Assembly (NCBI GenBank): GCA_029077775.1
Contig: JAQNCU010000075.1
Location: forward strand, 1 to 10,526
DNA: 10,526 bases
From: Acidocella sp.
GTDB lineage: Bacteria > Pseudomonadota > Alphaproteobacteria > Acetobacterales > Acetobacteraceae
Direction of reading: 5' to 3'
The position numbers and the translations under genes were made by a program. Shown in pieces: positions 1 through 7,037 of this stretch (position 1 is its first letter; each line of letters begins with the position of its first letter). Below the pieces are notes generated by a model. The model saw nothing but the letters and a program-made list of their open reading frames with translations. It was not told the DNA's origin and did no database searches.

Positions 1-2
1 GC

Positions 3-509
3 GCGCAAGCCAGGGTGATGACGGCGAGCGGGGTTTTTCTGGATATTGCCGCGCGCGATTATCTGGGGGGGTCATTGTGCCGACGGGTGCAAGAGCCTGA
101 TGGGGCCTTTAGCCAGCGGGTGCGGGCCCAGTTGGTTGCCGGGCGGGCGACCCGTGCGAGCTTAAGCGCGGCGCTGCTTGGCCTGACCGGACGGGCGCCC
201 TGGATTTTTGAGCCGCTGAACGCGACGGATACTGGCGGGTATAATGTGAGTCTGGGTTATAATATGGCTGGCGGCTATGGCAGCCTCGGCTTGCCGCAGC
301 AGTTTTTTCTGACGGCATATCGGCCCGTACAAGCCGCATCGGGGAATGCTGGGGGATATGTTGCAGGCCCCGGCGGGTATGATACCGGGCCGATGGCCTA
401 TACCGATCCGTCGACGGTGGCGAGTGTGATCGGTGATGGCGAGATTTATGCCGCGATTGCTTCGGTTTTGCCGACGGTCGCAGTGGCGTGGACCAACATT
501 TCAAACTGA
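3..509 (+). CDS. Tail/baseplate-type structural protein, C-terminal part (cut by left edge)
   Basis: The reading frame is open to the left edge and ends at TGA 507-509. A GTG at 15 and ATG at 18 are possible starts, but neither has a convincing ribosome binding site, and homologues I recall carry sequence before the FLDIAARDYLG segment, so I treat it as 5'-partial. Visible signatures are FLDIAARDYLG near the start, then a helical stretch with SQRVRAQLV and ATRASLSAALLGLTGR. These are followed by APWIFEPLNATDTGGYN, a Gly/Tyr-rich run (LGYNMAGGYGSLGLP) and FFLTAYRP. This layout matches a family of phage proteins, usually annotated hypothetical or tail protein, found just before tail-fibre genes in proteobacterial prophages. 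The exact role is not known to me; by position it is probably part of the distal tail or baseplate to which fibres attach. The following fibre gene starts 8 bases after its stop. Confidence 0.7.
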   Translation, partial: AQARVMTASGVFLDIAARDYLGGSLCRRVQEPDGAFSQRVRAQLVAGRATRASLSAALLGLTGRAPWIFEPLNATDTGGYNVSLGYNMAGGYGSLGLPQQFFLTAYRPVQAASGNAGGYVAGPGGYDTGPMAYTDPSTVASVIGDGEIYAAIASVLPTVAVAWTNISN

Positions 510-512
510 GGA
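508..512 (+). promoter_or_regulatory. Ribosome binding site of the glycine-rich fibre gene
   Basis: GAGGA lies 5 bases before ATG 518 and overlaps the TGA stop (507-509) of the preceding gene. It selects ATG 518 over the in-frame GTG at 488, which would overlap the upstream gene and has no comparable site. The overlap suggests reinitiation by ribosomes finishing the upstream gene. Confidence 0.7.
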
Positions 513-517
513 TCAGC

Positions 518-1768
518 ATGGATCGGAATATGGTTTATCCCGGGAGCATCCCGCTGGATACGGATATACTTAACCCAAATCGCAACGCGATGGTGGCGGT
601 GGCGGCGTTGACGGCAGCGGTATTGGGGCTGGAGACCGTGGTGGATGGGCTTGGCTGCGCGCCGAGTGTTCCGGCGTCGCTTTCAGTGACGGTGGGGCCT
701 GGGAGTATCACGTTGTTAACCGCGCTGGATGCCACGGCCTATGGGGCGTTGGCCGCGGATGTGGCGGACCAGATTGTAAAAACCGGGATAAATCTGGCAA
801 CGACGAGCTTTGCTCTGGCGGCGCCGGTGAGTTCCGGGCAGTCGGTGAGTTACCTGATCGAGGCGGCGTTTTTGGAGAGCGATTCGGCGCCGGTGGTGCT
901 GCCCTATGTGAATGCGGCGAATACGAGCCAGCCATTTTCGGGGCCGAATAATGCAGGGACCGCGCAGAATACGATGCGGACCCAGCGCGTGCAGCTGCAG
1001 TTGAAGCCGGGGGCGGCGGCGCTGGCGGGCACACAGACGGTGCCCGCCGTGGATGCCGGATGGGTCGGGCTTTATGTGATCACGGTGAATTATGGGCAGA
1101 CGGCGATTACCGCCTTGGATATTACCGTCGCACCAGGTGCGCCGTTTATTGGCTATAAACTTCCCGCGCTGCGACCGGGATTTTCGGCCATGCAGGTCTT
1201 CAGTGGCTCCGGCGCTTTCACGGTTCCGAATAATGTATCCACGGTGCGTGTGTCTGTGACCGGTGGCGGTGGAGGTGCTGGCTTCCATGCCACGATGCCG
1301 AGCGGTGGTGGTGGTGCGGGTGGACAGGCGGTGGGCATCATCTCCGGCCTCGTGCCGGGCCAGATTGTGCCTGTGACCGTGGGTGCAGGGGGGGCTGTGC
1401 TCAGCGGTCCGGATAGTGGCAATGCGGGCGAAAGTTCCAGTTTTGGCAATTATGTTTTGGCGAGTGGTGGGGAGGGCGGCGGCGGCGGCACGGTAACGAT
1501 TTTTGCCAATGCTGGCGGCGGTGGCGGCAATGGTGCGGGCGGCCAGGTGAACCGGACAGGTTCCCAGGGTGGCGATGGGATTGTTGTGGCGTGCCGCGGC
1601 GGGGATGGTGGCGGGCCGGGGAACGGGCGCGGCGCCAGCGGCCCGCAGACCGGTGTGAACGCGGCGGGCTACGGCGGCGGCGGCGGCGGCGGGTGTTCCA
1701 CAGGTGCGTCACCGGCTGGTTATGCGGGTGGGGCGGGTGCGTCTGGTGTTGTGATTGTCGAATATTAA
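518..1768 (+). CDS. Tail fibre protein with glycine-rich C-terminal tip
   Basis: A 416-residue protein in two parts. Residues 1-228 form a conserved N-terminal region beginning MDRNMVYPGSIPLDTDILN, with TVGPGSI, SGQSVSYLIEAAF, QNTMRTQRVQLQLKPG and GWVGLYVITVNYGQTAI. I recall this architecture from many prophage tail proteins; it probably anchors the fibre and forms its shaft. Residues 229-416 begin SGSGAFTVPNNVSTVRVSVTG and are packed with Gly runs, ending in GASGVVIVEY, the typical end of the phage glycine-rich tip domain (Gly_rich_2 type). Similar polyglycine tips, such as gp38-type adhesins, bind receptors through loops between packed Gly strands. The inferred role is a receptor-binding fibre. 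Two slippage-prone tracts lie in the tip: G7 at 1388-1394 and six GGC codons at 1673-1690. The adaptor-like gene follows 11 bases after the stop. Confidence 0.85.
   Translation: MDRNMVYPGSIPLDTDILNPNRNAMVAVAALTAAVLGLETVVDGLGCAPSVPASLSVTVGPGSITLLTALDATAYGALAADVADQIVKTGINLATTSFALAAPVSSGQSVSYLIEAAFLESDSAPVVLPYVNAANTSQPFSGPNNAGTAQNTMRTQRVQLQLKPGAAALAGTQTVPAVDAGWVGLYVITVNYGQTAITALDITVAPGAPFIGYKLPALRPGFSAMQVFSGSGAFTVPNNVSTVRVSVTGGGGGAGFHATMPSGGGGAGGQAVGIISGLVPGQIVPVTVGAGGAVLSGPDSGNAGESSSFGNYVLASGGEGGGGGTVTIFANAGGGGGNGAGGQVNRTGSQGGDGIVVACRGGDGGGPGNGRGASGPQTGVNAAGYGGGGGGGCSTGASPAGYAGGAGASGVVIVEY
1202..1765 (+). repeat. Glycine-rich low-complexity tip region
   Basis: Residues 229-416 of the fibre. 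Repeated GGGGG, GGGGAGG and GGGGGGG blocks alternate with short variable stretches such as FHATMPS, NRTGSQ, RGASGPQTG and CSTGASPAGYA. In characterised glycine-rich phage adhesins the loops between Gly strands set receptor specificity; assigning that role here is an inference. Confidence 0.75.
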
Positions 1769-1772
1769 GGAG
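1767..1772 (+). promoter_or_regulatory. Ribosome binding site of the adaptor-like gene
   Basis: AAGGAG sits 7 bases before ATG 1780 and overlaps the TAA stop of the fibre gene (1766-1768). It fixes the start at 1780, although the frame stays open far upstream inside the Gly-rich coding region. Confidence 0.75.
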
Positions 1773-1779
1773 CCAGACC

Positions 1780-2262
1780 ATGAGCACGCCAGCCAGCCAT
1801 TTATGGACACCGTCCAATGCGCGTTATTTGCAGATCGGCGGGTTTGTGCCGACGCCGCGCGGGCCGCAGATCCCGCCGCCTTTGCCGCTGATATGGCCTG
1901 TAAAAGACCCTGGCGACACACTGGATTACGTGTTCGATATCGCGCCCGCGCTGAGCGCCAATCCGGGAGATGTGATCAGCACTTTGGATGTTTCGATCAG
2001 CCCGGATAATTCCGGTGATCTCGTCTTGGTATCGTCATCAGCGGATGGTCCGCGCGCGGTACTGTGGTTGAGCGGTGGGCAGGCCCAGACGACGTATATG
2101 GTCACCATCAGTATCACCACCGCGGGTGGACGGATGCTGGCGCGCAGTGTCGCACTTCCGGTTTTGGCGCTGGCCGCCGTGCCGGTGCCGATAGACGCTT
2201 TGACAACGCCCGAGGGCATCGCCCTGACGGGGCCGACAGGCACGATTTTGACCATCAGCTAA
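1780..2262 (+). CDS. Phage fibre-tail adaptor-like protein
   Basis: A 160-residue protein starting at ATG 1780 behind an AAGGAG site. The core, about residues 40-128, carries WPVKDPGDTLDY (39-50), a Ser/Asp-rich beta segment, VLWLSGG (94-100), an alternating Tyr/Thr/Ile strand and ITTAGGRMLARSVAL (112-126). The pattern KDPxDxLDY ... WLSGG ... ITTAxGR is what I know from small phage proteins annotated as fibre-tail adaptor (Gp77 type), usually about 100 residues. This copy is longer, with a Pro-rich N-terminal extension (23-40) and a tail of about 30 residues ending TGTILTIS. It sits between two fibre/spike genes, which fits a role in joining fibres to the distal tail. I am fairly sure of the family; the precise partner is an inference. 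Confidence 0.75.
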   Translation: MSTPASHLWTPSNARYLQIGGFVPTPRGPQIPPPLPLIWPVKDPGDTLDYVFDIAPALSANPGDVISTLDVSISPDNSGDLVLVSSSADGPRAVLWLSGGQAQTTYMVTISITTAGGRMLARSVALPVLALAAVPVPIDALTTPEGIALTGPTGTILTIS

Positions 2263-2266
2263 GGGG
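2261..2266 (+). promoter_or_regulatory. Ribosome binding site of the tailspike gene
   Basis: AAGGGG lies 8 bases before ATG 2275 and overlaps the TAA stop of the adaptor-like gene (2260-2262), so translation of the two genes is probably coupled. Confidence 0.65.
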
Positions 2267-2274
2267 TTTCGGAT

Positions 2275-4833
2275 ATGCCGACGATTGGACAATTACCACC
2301 GGCGAATTCAGTTTCGGACGCTGATGAGATGGCCATATTCCAGGATGGTCAGACCTTGGCGGCGACCCGTGCGCAGGTGCTGGCGGGTGTGCAGAGCCGT
2401 TTGAGCCTGCCGCAGAATACGTTGCTGGGCGGGCTGGGCCCGGGTGTGACGAGCCCGGTGCCGGTGACGATTGGCGCCAATCTCGTGGTTTCGGGCACGA
2501 CGATTTCAGCCGCCGCCGCGCCGTTTGAGATACCGGCATTACCCGCCGGAGCGGCACCTTCAGCGGGGGATGTTGCAGCGCTTGGCCAGGCGGGACGGAA
2601 TGTCGGCGTGACATATGCCGCGTTTCTGGGTGCGATGGGAGGTGTGGCGGGGTTGCCGGGCGGGAATTTTCTGGCAACCGCAACCGGCGGGACCACCGCG
2701 CGCAGCATAAGCGCGCTGACGGGCAATGCCGTTGCCATTGAGGATTTCGGCGCAAAGGGTGATGGCGTGACCGATGACGGCCCGGCGCTGTTGGCGGCGA
2801 TTGCGAGTGGCAACCCCGTGCGGTTGGGACCAAAAACATATGCGATCGCCGGGGCGTGCGATATCAGTGGGGCGACGTGCAGTTTGCTGGGCGTGCCAGG
2901 GTTGACGATTTTATGGCGCAGTGCCCAGACGAAGATCGGGGTTTCGCCAACGACCGCGTGGATAAGCGTGACGGCGACGAATTTTGTTGCCGAGGGTGTT
3001 ATTTTTGATGCGAATTTGGCGATTACGCAGACCGGATTTTCGGTTCTTATCCAGCCTGCTTGTGTGAAATCATCGATCTCGCATTGTGTGTTCCGTTATG
3101 CAGCGGGCGGCGCGGAAGGCTCTGGCTTGACGTATGTGGCGAGCGACCCGGCGACGACGCAGCATGATGTGCGCGACTGCGCGTTTACGGGCAATGCGGT
3201 GCATGGATTATATGCCCAGGCCATTGACGGTTTGAGTGTGGCGGGATGCCGGGCGCATGATAATGGCGGCGACGGTATTCATGTCGATAGTCTTGACCCT
3301 AGTTTTGCGCTCAAGATCAGAAATCTCCAGATCACGGATAATAGCTGTTGGAATAATACTTGTGGGATTCTGGTTGGGAATTTTAACGCGACGAATGTGA
3401 ATGTAACGCCGTTTACATATGGAAATGCGAACCCGGATGTTTTGGGCGCGGTGATTTCTGGAAATAATTGTGATTCGAACCGAGGCTATGGGATATATAT
3501 CTCGGGACGGAATATTTTGGTGGCAGCGAATCTCTGCGCGAATAACAGCGCCGTGACAGGCAGTGGGGCGGGTATTTTATGCGACACGGGATATTGCAAG
3601 GTGACCGGCAATATGGTGACCGGTGCCTCGGCTTTTGGTATTGATTGCGGGGGGTCGGTTTATACCGAGGTTGATCATAATTACATAAATGGGGCTTATA
3701 TCGGGCTGAATATTGGTGGCGGCCAGCATTGCATGGCGCGCGGTAATTTTATTCAGGATTGCACAGGCGTTGGTATCGCGGTGCAGAATGTTGAATCTGA
3801 TGGCGGGGGCGATAATTTCGGGCTTGCCTGCGACGGGCTTTCGATTATCGGAAACTGGATCGGGTATGGCGGGAATGTGACGGCGATTTTGATCCGTGAT
3901 GCGGCGCAGAATATTCTGGTGCAGGATAATGTGATTGTGGGTGAGCCTGGGGCGAATTTGGGCAATGCGATTTCTCCCTATAGCGATACTGTGGTGATCA
4001 GGCGGAATTTGTTGAATTATACGACGAGCTGGCCGGTTAATCCGGGAAATATTTCGGGCGTATATAGTCTTGTGATCCCTGATATTGTTGATCGTGTAAC
4101 GATCTCTCAGGCATCTTTGCCAATCGCGCGGATGGTGACGACCCAGGCGAACCAGGCCGTGGGAAGCGTCACGTTTGCAAAGATAAGTTCAGGAGGCTCA
4201 GGATATACAACGGCGACAATCAATTTTTTCGGAACCGGAACGGGTGCTTCGGCGCGTGCCTGGATTTCCGGCGGGGTGATCATCGGCATCCAGATGAGCA
4301 ATTTTGGCTCGGGTTATGGTACCGGAACGCAAGTGGTGATCAGCGGAGATGGCAGTGGGGCGGCGGCCACGGCGCAAGTGGGGCTGCCGGTTTTGCAGGG
4401 GCGGGAGGTTTCGATCGATTGCCTCGCGACGACGGTTTTCGCGGCTTCGGGGGCGGTGCCCGCGCAGAATAATTGGACGAATGCGCCGATCAGCGTGCCT
4501 GCCGGTGCGAGCATCGACTGGATTGGCACTGGCGGCGGTTGGCGCGCCGCGCGGTTCTCGCAGAATGATTATGTCTCGCCGAATGGCGATGGTAGCGTGA
4601 CGCTGCGCACGCAGTCGGGCAATATTTCGCTTCATCCCGCTGGTTCAGGGAGTGTGCGAATTCTCTCGGATACGGAGGCGACTGGGGCCGCGGAATTGAT
4701 CGGCCGTGGGTCGCCGCTGAATGCGGTATCAGCGCCTGCGGGTTCGACGTTTCGGAATTTGAATGGCGGCGTTGGCAGCACGTTCTGGGTCAACCAGGCG
4801 GCTGGGGCGGGCAACTGGGTGGCGTTGGCCTGA
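2275..4833 (+). CDS. Tailspike with beta-helix (Pectate_lyase_3-type), probable polysaccharide depolymerase
   Basis: An 852-residue protein in modules. Residues 2-45 (PTIGQLPPANSVSDADEMAI) are a docking-like motif shared with the next gene; a second, weaker copy lies at 86-123 (IPALPAGAAPSAGDVAALGQ). IEDFGAKGDGVTDD at 155-168 is the hallmark opening of the Pectate_lyase_3 right-handed beta-helix used by phage tailspikes. It is followed to about residue 610 by Asn/Gly-rich coils such as ISGNNCDSNRGYGIYISG and VTGNMVTGASAFGIDCGG. Residues 638-702 hold a GSGYTT-type repeat. The C-terminus (GSTFRNLNGGVGSTFWV ... GNWVALA) resembles end caps of other tail proteins. Such spikes usually cleave capsule, exopolysaccharide or O-antigen at the cell surface; the substrate and catalytic residues cannot be read here. 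The DNA for the helix has noticeably lower G+C than its flanks, suggesting module exchange. Confidence 0.87.
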   Translation: MPTIGQLPPANSVSDADEMAIFQDGQTLAATRAQVLAGVQSRLSLPQNTLLGGLGPGVTSPVPVTIGANLVVSGTTISAAAAPFEIPALPAGAAPSAGDVAALGQAGRNVGVTYAAFLGAMGGVAGLPGGNFLATATGGTTARSISALTGNAVAIEDFGAKGDGVTDDGPALLAAIASGNPVRLGPKTYAIAGACDISGATCSLLGVPGLTILWRSAQTKIGVSPTTAWISVTATNFVAEGVIFDANLAITQTGFSVLIQPACVKSSISHCVFRYAAGGAEGSGLTYVASDPATTQHDVRDCAFTGNAVHGLYAQAIDGLSVAGCRAHDNGGDGIHVDSLDPSFALKIRNLQITDNSCWNNTCGILVGNFNATNVNVTPFTYGNANPDVLGAVISGNNCDSNRGYGIYISGRNILVAANLCANNSAVTGSGAGILCDTGYCKVTGNMVTGASAFGIDCGGSVYTEVDHNYINGAYIGLNIGGGQHCMARGNFIQDCTGVGIAVQNVESDGGGDNFGLACDGLSIIGNWIGYGGNVTAILIRDAAQNILVQDNVIVGEPGANLGNAISPYSDTVVIRRNLLNYTTSWPVNPGNISGVYSLVIPDIVDRVTISQASLPIARMVTTQANQAVGSVTFAKISSGGSGYTTATINFFGTGTGASARAWISGGVIIGIQMSNFGSGYGTGTQVVISGDGSGAAATAQVGLPVLQGREVSIDCLATTVFAASGAVPAQNNWTNAPISVPAGASIDWIGTGGGWRAARFSQNDYVSPNGDGSVTLRTQSGNISLHPAGSGSVRILSDTEATGAAELIGRGSPLNAVSAPAGSTFRNLNGGVGSTFWVNQAAGAGNWVALA
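4186..4380 (+). repeat. GSGYTT-type repeat within the tailspike
   Basis: Residues 638-702. Two related units can be seen: SGGSGYTTATINFFGTGTGASA, then an Ile/Gly bridge, then FGSGYGTGTQVVISGDGSGAAATA. I recall similar GSGYT...GxGxGAxA units from fibres of other phages. The segment sits between the beta-helix and the C-terminal cap, so it is probably a shaft or linker; that role is an inference. Confidence 0.55.
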
Positions 4834-4875
4834 ACCGGTCCCGAGGGGCCGCGATCTGATTGAAAGTGATCATAA
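4834..4875 (+). other. Intergenic gap with a weak hairpin
   Basis: At 42 bases this is the longest gap between genes in the window. A 6-bp stem with one G-T pair (4836-4841 with 4846-4851) encloses a CGAG loop. No T-run follows, so it does not look like a rho-independent terminator. Before ATG 4876 there is only a poor ribosome-binding match (GAAAG at 4862-4866). I see no convincing promoter. Confidence 0.35.
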
Positions 4876-7032
4876 ATGACAACGATTGCGCAATTGCCGC
4901 CGGTGATATCCGTCGGCCCAGGCGACCTCACGGCTTTATCGCAGGCTGGGGTGCTTTATGCAGCGTCCGTCGGCCAGCTGACGGTGGGTCTTCAGCCCGC
5001 GATTTCCGTGCCGAGCGGGGCGTTGCTGGGGCGGCAGAGCATTGGCGCGGGTGCGCCCGAGACCATCAGCCTGGGCGCGGGCGTGGTGATGCAGGCGGGT
5101 GCTCTCGCCGCTAATGGCGCGGACCATGCCGGGTTTCCCGTGCTGGGTGCGATGTCGCTCACCGATGAGCTGGTGGCGAATGTGAGTGGCCAACCTGGGT
5201 TGTTACCTGTGGCTGCGTTGAGGGGGTTGTTTGTCGCTGGGGACAACGTGGCGATCGACGATAACGGGGTGATTTCGGTGACGCTCTCATCGGTAACCGG
5301 GCCCGCGGGGGTGGCGGGACCGCAGGGACCTGCGGGCGTGGCAGGGCCGGTGGGGGCGATGGGGCCAGCGGGTGTTGGATTGACAGGGCCCGCCGCGGGC
5401 AATTCCGCGAGTGCTGTGGGTGCCTCGGATTATGTCGCACTCTGGCAGAATGGCGCGTTGGCCTGGATGACCTACGGGCAGTTTCTCGGTGGGCAGACCA
5501 TCGACCAGTTGCCGGCGGCGGGACCGGCGGCGGATAGCGACGAGCTGATGGTGGCTCAGGGCGGCAATACGTTGAGTGTGCAAAGCTTTGGGGCGCTGTG
5601 GAGCTATGTCCAGGGCAAGCTGCCGAGTGTGCTGGGTGGCGTGGTGGAGCTGAGCGCAAACACGGTGTTGGATGCGACCACGCATAATAACCGGATTTTG
5701 GTAGCCAGCGCACCGATGACGTTGAGCGCGAATTTCGTGAATATGGGGTCGGGATTTTTTTGCCGGTTGGTCAATCTGGCGCCGGGGCCTGTGACGATGG
5801 GAACGGGGATTACGTCCGGGTCTGGCAGTATCATCCTACCGCCTGGTGCGATGACTGATTTAATGGGTTTGAGCTATTCCGGCGGATCGCTCGTCTGGTG
5901 GAGCGGGGTCACGCCGAATGCGCCGACCATCACCATCGGCTCGATTATCGCGCCCGCATTGAACATCCCGTTCACGGTGTCGGGCGGGGTGTTCAACGAT
6001 GCGCCGACAGCGCTGGATTATTCAATTGATGGTGGCGTGACCTGGGTTGCGGCGGCGAGTCCGGTGATCACGCAGAATGCGTTCAGCTTTACGATGCCGG
6101 GCTTGAACCCGGGTGTTTATGCGATACGGGTGCGCGATCATGCGAATGTCGCGGTGCTCGGCGTGTCCAATAACTTCACCATCACGGCACCAAGCGTATC
6201 GCTTGGCGCGGTACCGGGGAGCCTTCTGGTGAACCAGTCGGTGTCGCTGGCTGGAACGGTGCTGCCCGCGAATGCCGGGGTTCAGGTTGGGCTCTCGACG
6301 AGCCAGACGGTGGCACCATCTGCCTGGGTGGCGGCGAATGTTGCGCAGGGCGCATGGTCGGCCACGCTGACACCGATGACGGTGGGCGATTACTATGTCT
6401 GGGTTTCACAGAGTGCGGATGTTGCGGTGCAGGCGGTCTCCGGGGTGGTTTCCGTTGTGGCGGCGTCGCTCTCAGTGAGCGCAGTTGCCAGTGGCATGGC
6501 AGGCTCTGCCCTGGCGGTCAGCGGCACTGTAACCCCGGCCGGTGATGCGGTGGGCGTGCAATTGTCGACGCAAAACACCAGCGCGCCGTCTGGCGGCTGG
6601 ACGCCAGCGGTGAACAACGCCGGGACTTTCACGGTAAACATCACGCCGCAGGCGGCGGGCACGTATTATGTGTGGGCGCAGGACGCGGCGGCGGGGACCG
6701 ATGCGGTCTCTGGCGCGATTACGGTGTCAGCCGCGGCGGCGCTGACCTATGGGATCAACAACCCCGGAAGCAGCTATGTGCATGGTGTCAGTACGATCCC
6801 GCTGAACGGCGCGATCAACCCGCCGCAGGGGGTGAATACACAGGTGGCGCTTGGTGTGTCAGCCACCGTGCCGCCGAGCGGCGGGTGGGTGAGTGCATCG
6901 GTGATTGATGGCAATGCGATTTGGGCGGCGTATGTTGGTACGCCTGCCACGGCCGGGGCCTATTATGTCTGGGTTCAGACGGCGTCAGGCGGCAGTGTCG
7001 CGGTGAGTGACTTCACCGTGACTGTGACCTGA
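4876..7032 (+). CDS. Tail fibre with docking-like modules, collagen-like segment and Ig-like repeats
   Basis: A 718-residue modular fibre. It opens with TTIAQLPPVISVGPGDLTALSQ (2-23), matching the start of the preceding tailspike, then SGALLGRQSIGAGAPE. Residues 142-171 are collagen-like Gly-X-Y triplets, which in phage fibres form trimeric rods. A partial docking-like unit (SDYVALWQNGALAWM) and a fuller one (TIDQLPAAGPAADSDELMVAQ) follow at about 183-250. A conserved domain at about 255-345 (VVELSANTVLDATTHNNRILV ... LSYSGGSLVWW) is familiar from other fibres. Residues 350-718 form four Ig-like beta units, three of which contain a YYVW motif. The protein is probably a long trimeric fibre for adsorption, with the Ig-like units giving length or weak glycan contact. 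The start is supported by alignment with the tailspike N-terminus rather than by its weak ribosome binding site. Confidence 0.82.
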   Translation: MTTIAQLPPVISVGPGDLTALSQAGVLYAASVGQLTVGLQPAISVPSGALLGRQSIGAGAPETISLGAGVVMQAGALAANGADHAGFPVLGAMSLTDELVANVSGQPGLLPVAALRGLFVAGDNVAIDDNGVISVTLSSVTGPAGVAGPQGPAGVAGPVGAMGPAGVGLTGPAAGNSASAVGASDYVALWQNGALAWMTYGQFLGGQTIDQLPAAGPAADSDELMVAQGGNTLSVQSFGALWSYVQGKLPSVLGGVVELSANTVLDATTHNNRILVASAPMTLSANFVNMGSGFFCRLVNLAPGPVTMGTGITSGSGSIILPPGAMTDLMGLSYSGGSLVWWSGVTPNAPTITIGSIIAPALNIPFTVSGGVFNDAPTALDYSIDGGVTWVAAASPVITQNAFSFTMPGLNPGVYAIRVRDHANVAVLGVSNNFTITAPSVSLGAVPGSLLVNQSVSLAGTVLPANAGVQVGLSTSQTVAPSAWVAANVAQGAWSATLTPMTVGDYYVWVSQSADVAVQAVSGVVSVVAASLSVSAVASGMAGSALAVSGTVTPAGDAVGVQLSTQNTSAPSGGWTPAVNNAGTFTVNITPQAAGTYYVWAQDAAAGTDAVSGAITVSAAAALTYGINNPGSSYVHGVSTIPLNGAINPPQGVNTQVALGVSATVPPSGGWVSASVIDGNAIWAAYVGTPATAGAYYVWVQTASGGSVAVSDFTVTVT
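5299..5388 (+). repeat. Collagen-like Gly-X-Y segment
   Basis: Gly recurs every third residue from 142 to 166 of the fibre (GPAGVAGPQGPAGVAGPVG and onward). The register then breaks at GVGLTG before GPAAG. About nine regular triplets are present. Phage collagen-like stretches of this type form short triple-helical shafts, which implies a trimeric fibre. Confidence 0.75.
5923..7029 (+). repeat. Four tandem Ig-like units at the fibre C-terminus
   Basis: Units at residues about 350-438, 439-528, 529-618 and 619-718. The last three share a W-centred segment (APSAWVAAN, APSGGWTPAV, PPSGGWVSAS) and a late strand (GDYYVWVSQ, GTYYVWAQD, GAYYVWVQT). The first is more distant, with GVYAIRVRD at the equivalent place. 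The pattern indicates old internal duplication of a beta-sandwich domain. Confidence 0.75.
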
Positions 7033-7037
7033 CGGCG

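Noticed and set aside
488..517. Upstream GTG start for the glycine-rich fibre
   Set aside because: It would overlap the preceding gene and has no good ribosome binding site, while ATG 518 has GAGGA at ideal spacing and gives the familiar MDRNMVYPGSIPLDTDILN start.
1591..1779. Extension of the adaptor-like gene upstream into the Gly-rich fibre gene
   Set aside because: The open stretch is an out-of-frame reading of GGC/CGG repeats giving Arg/Gly-rich low-complexity sequence; AAGGAG at 1767-1772 sets the start at ATG 1780.
109..1817. Long minus-strand open frames opposite the first tail genes
   Set aside because: They are Arg/Pro/His-rich translations typical of antisense GC-rich coding DNA, with no recognisable domain or ribosome binding site.
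2255..2839. Minus-strand open frame of 194 codons opposite the tailspike start
   Set aside because: Low-complexity Pro/Arg/Ser composition, and it is fully opposite a gene with clear domains; a shadow frame.
4198..4635. Minus-strand open frame opposite the tailspike C-terminal region
   Set aside because: Arg/His-rich antisense sequence with no domain; the + strand frame is clearly the coding one.
4836..4851. Rho-independent terminator after the tailspike
   Set aside because: The stem is only 6 bp with one G-T pair, no T-run follows, and the next fibre gene is in the same functional block.
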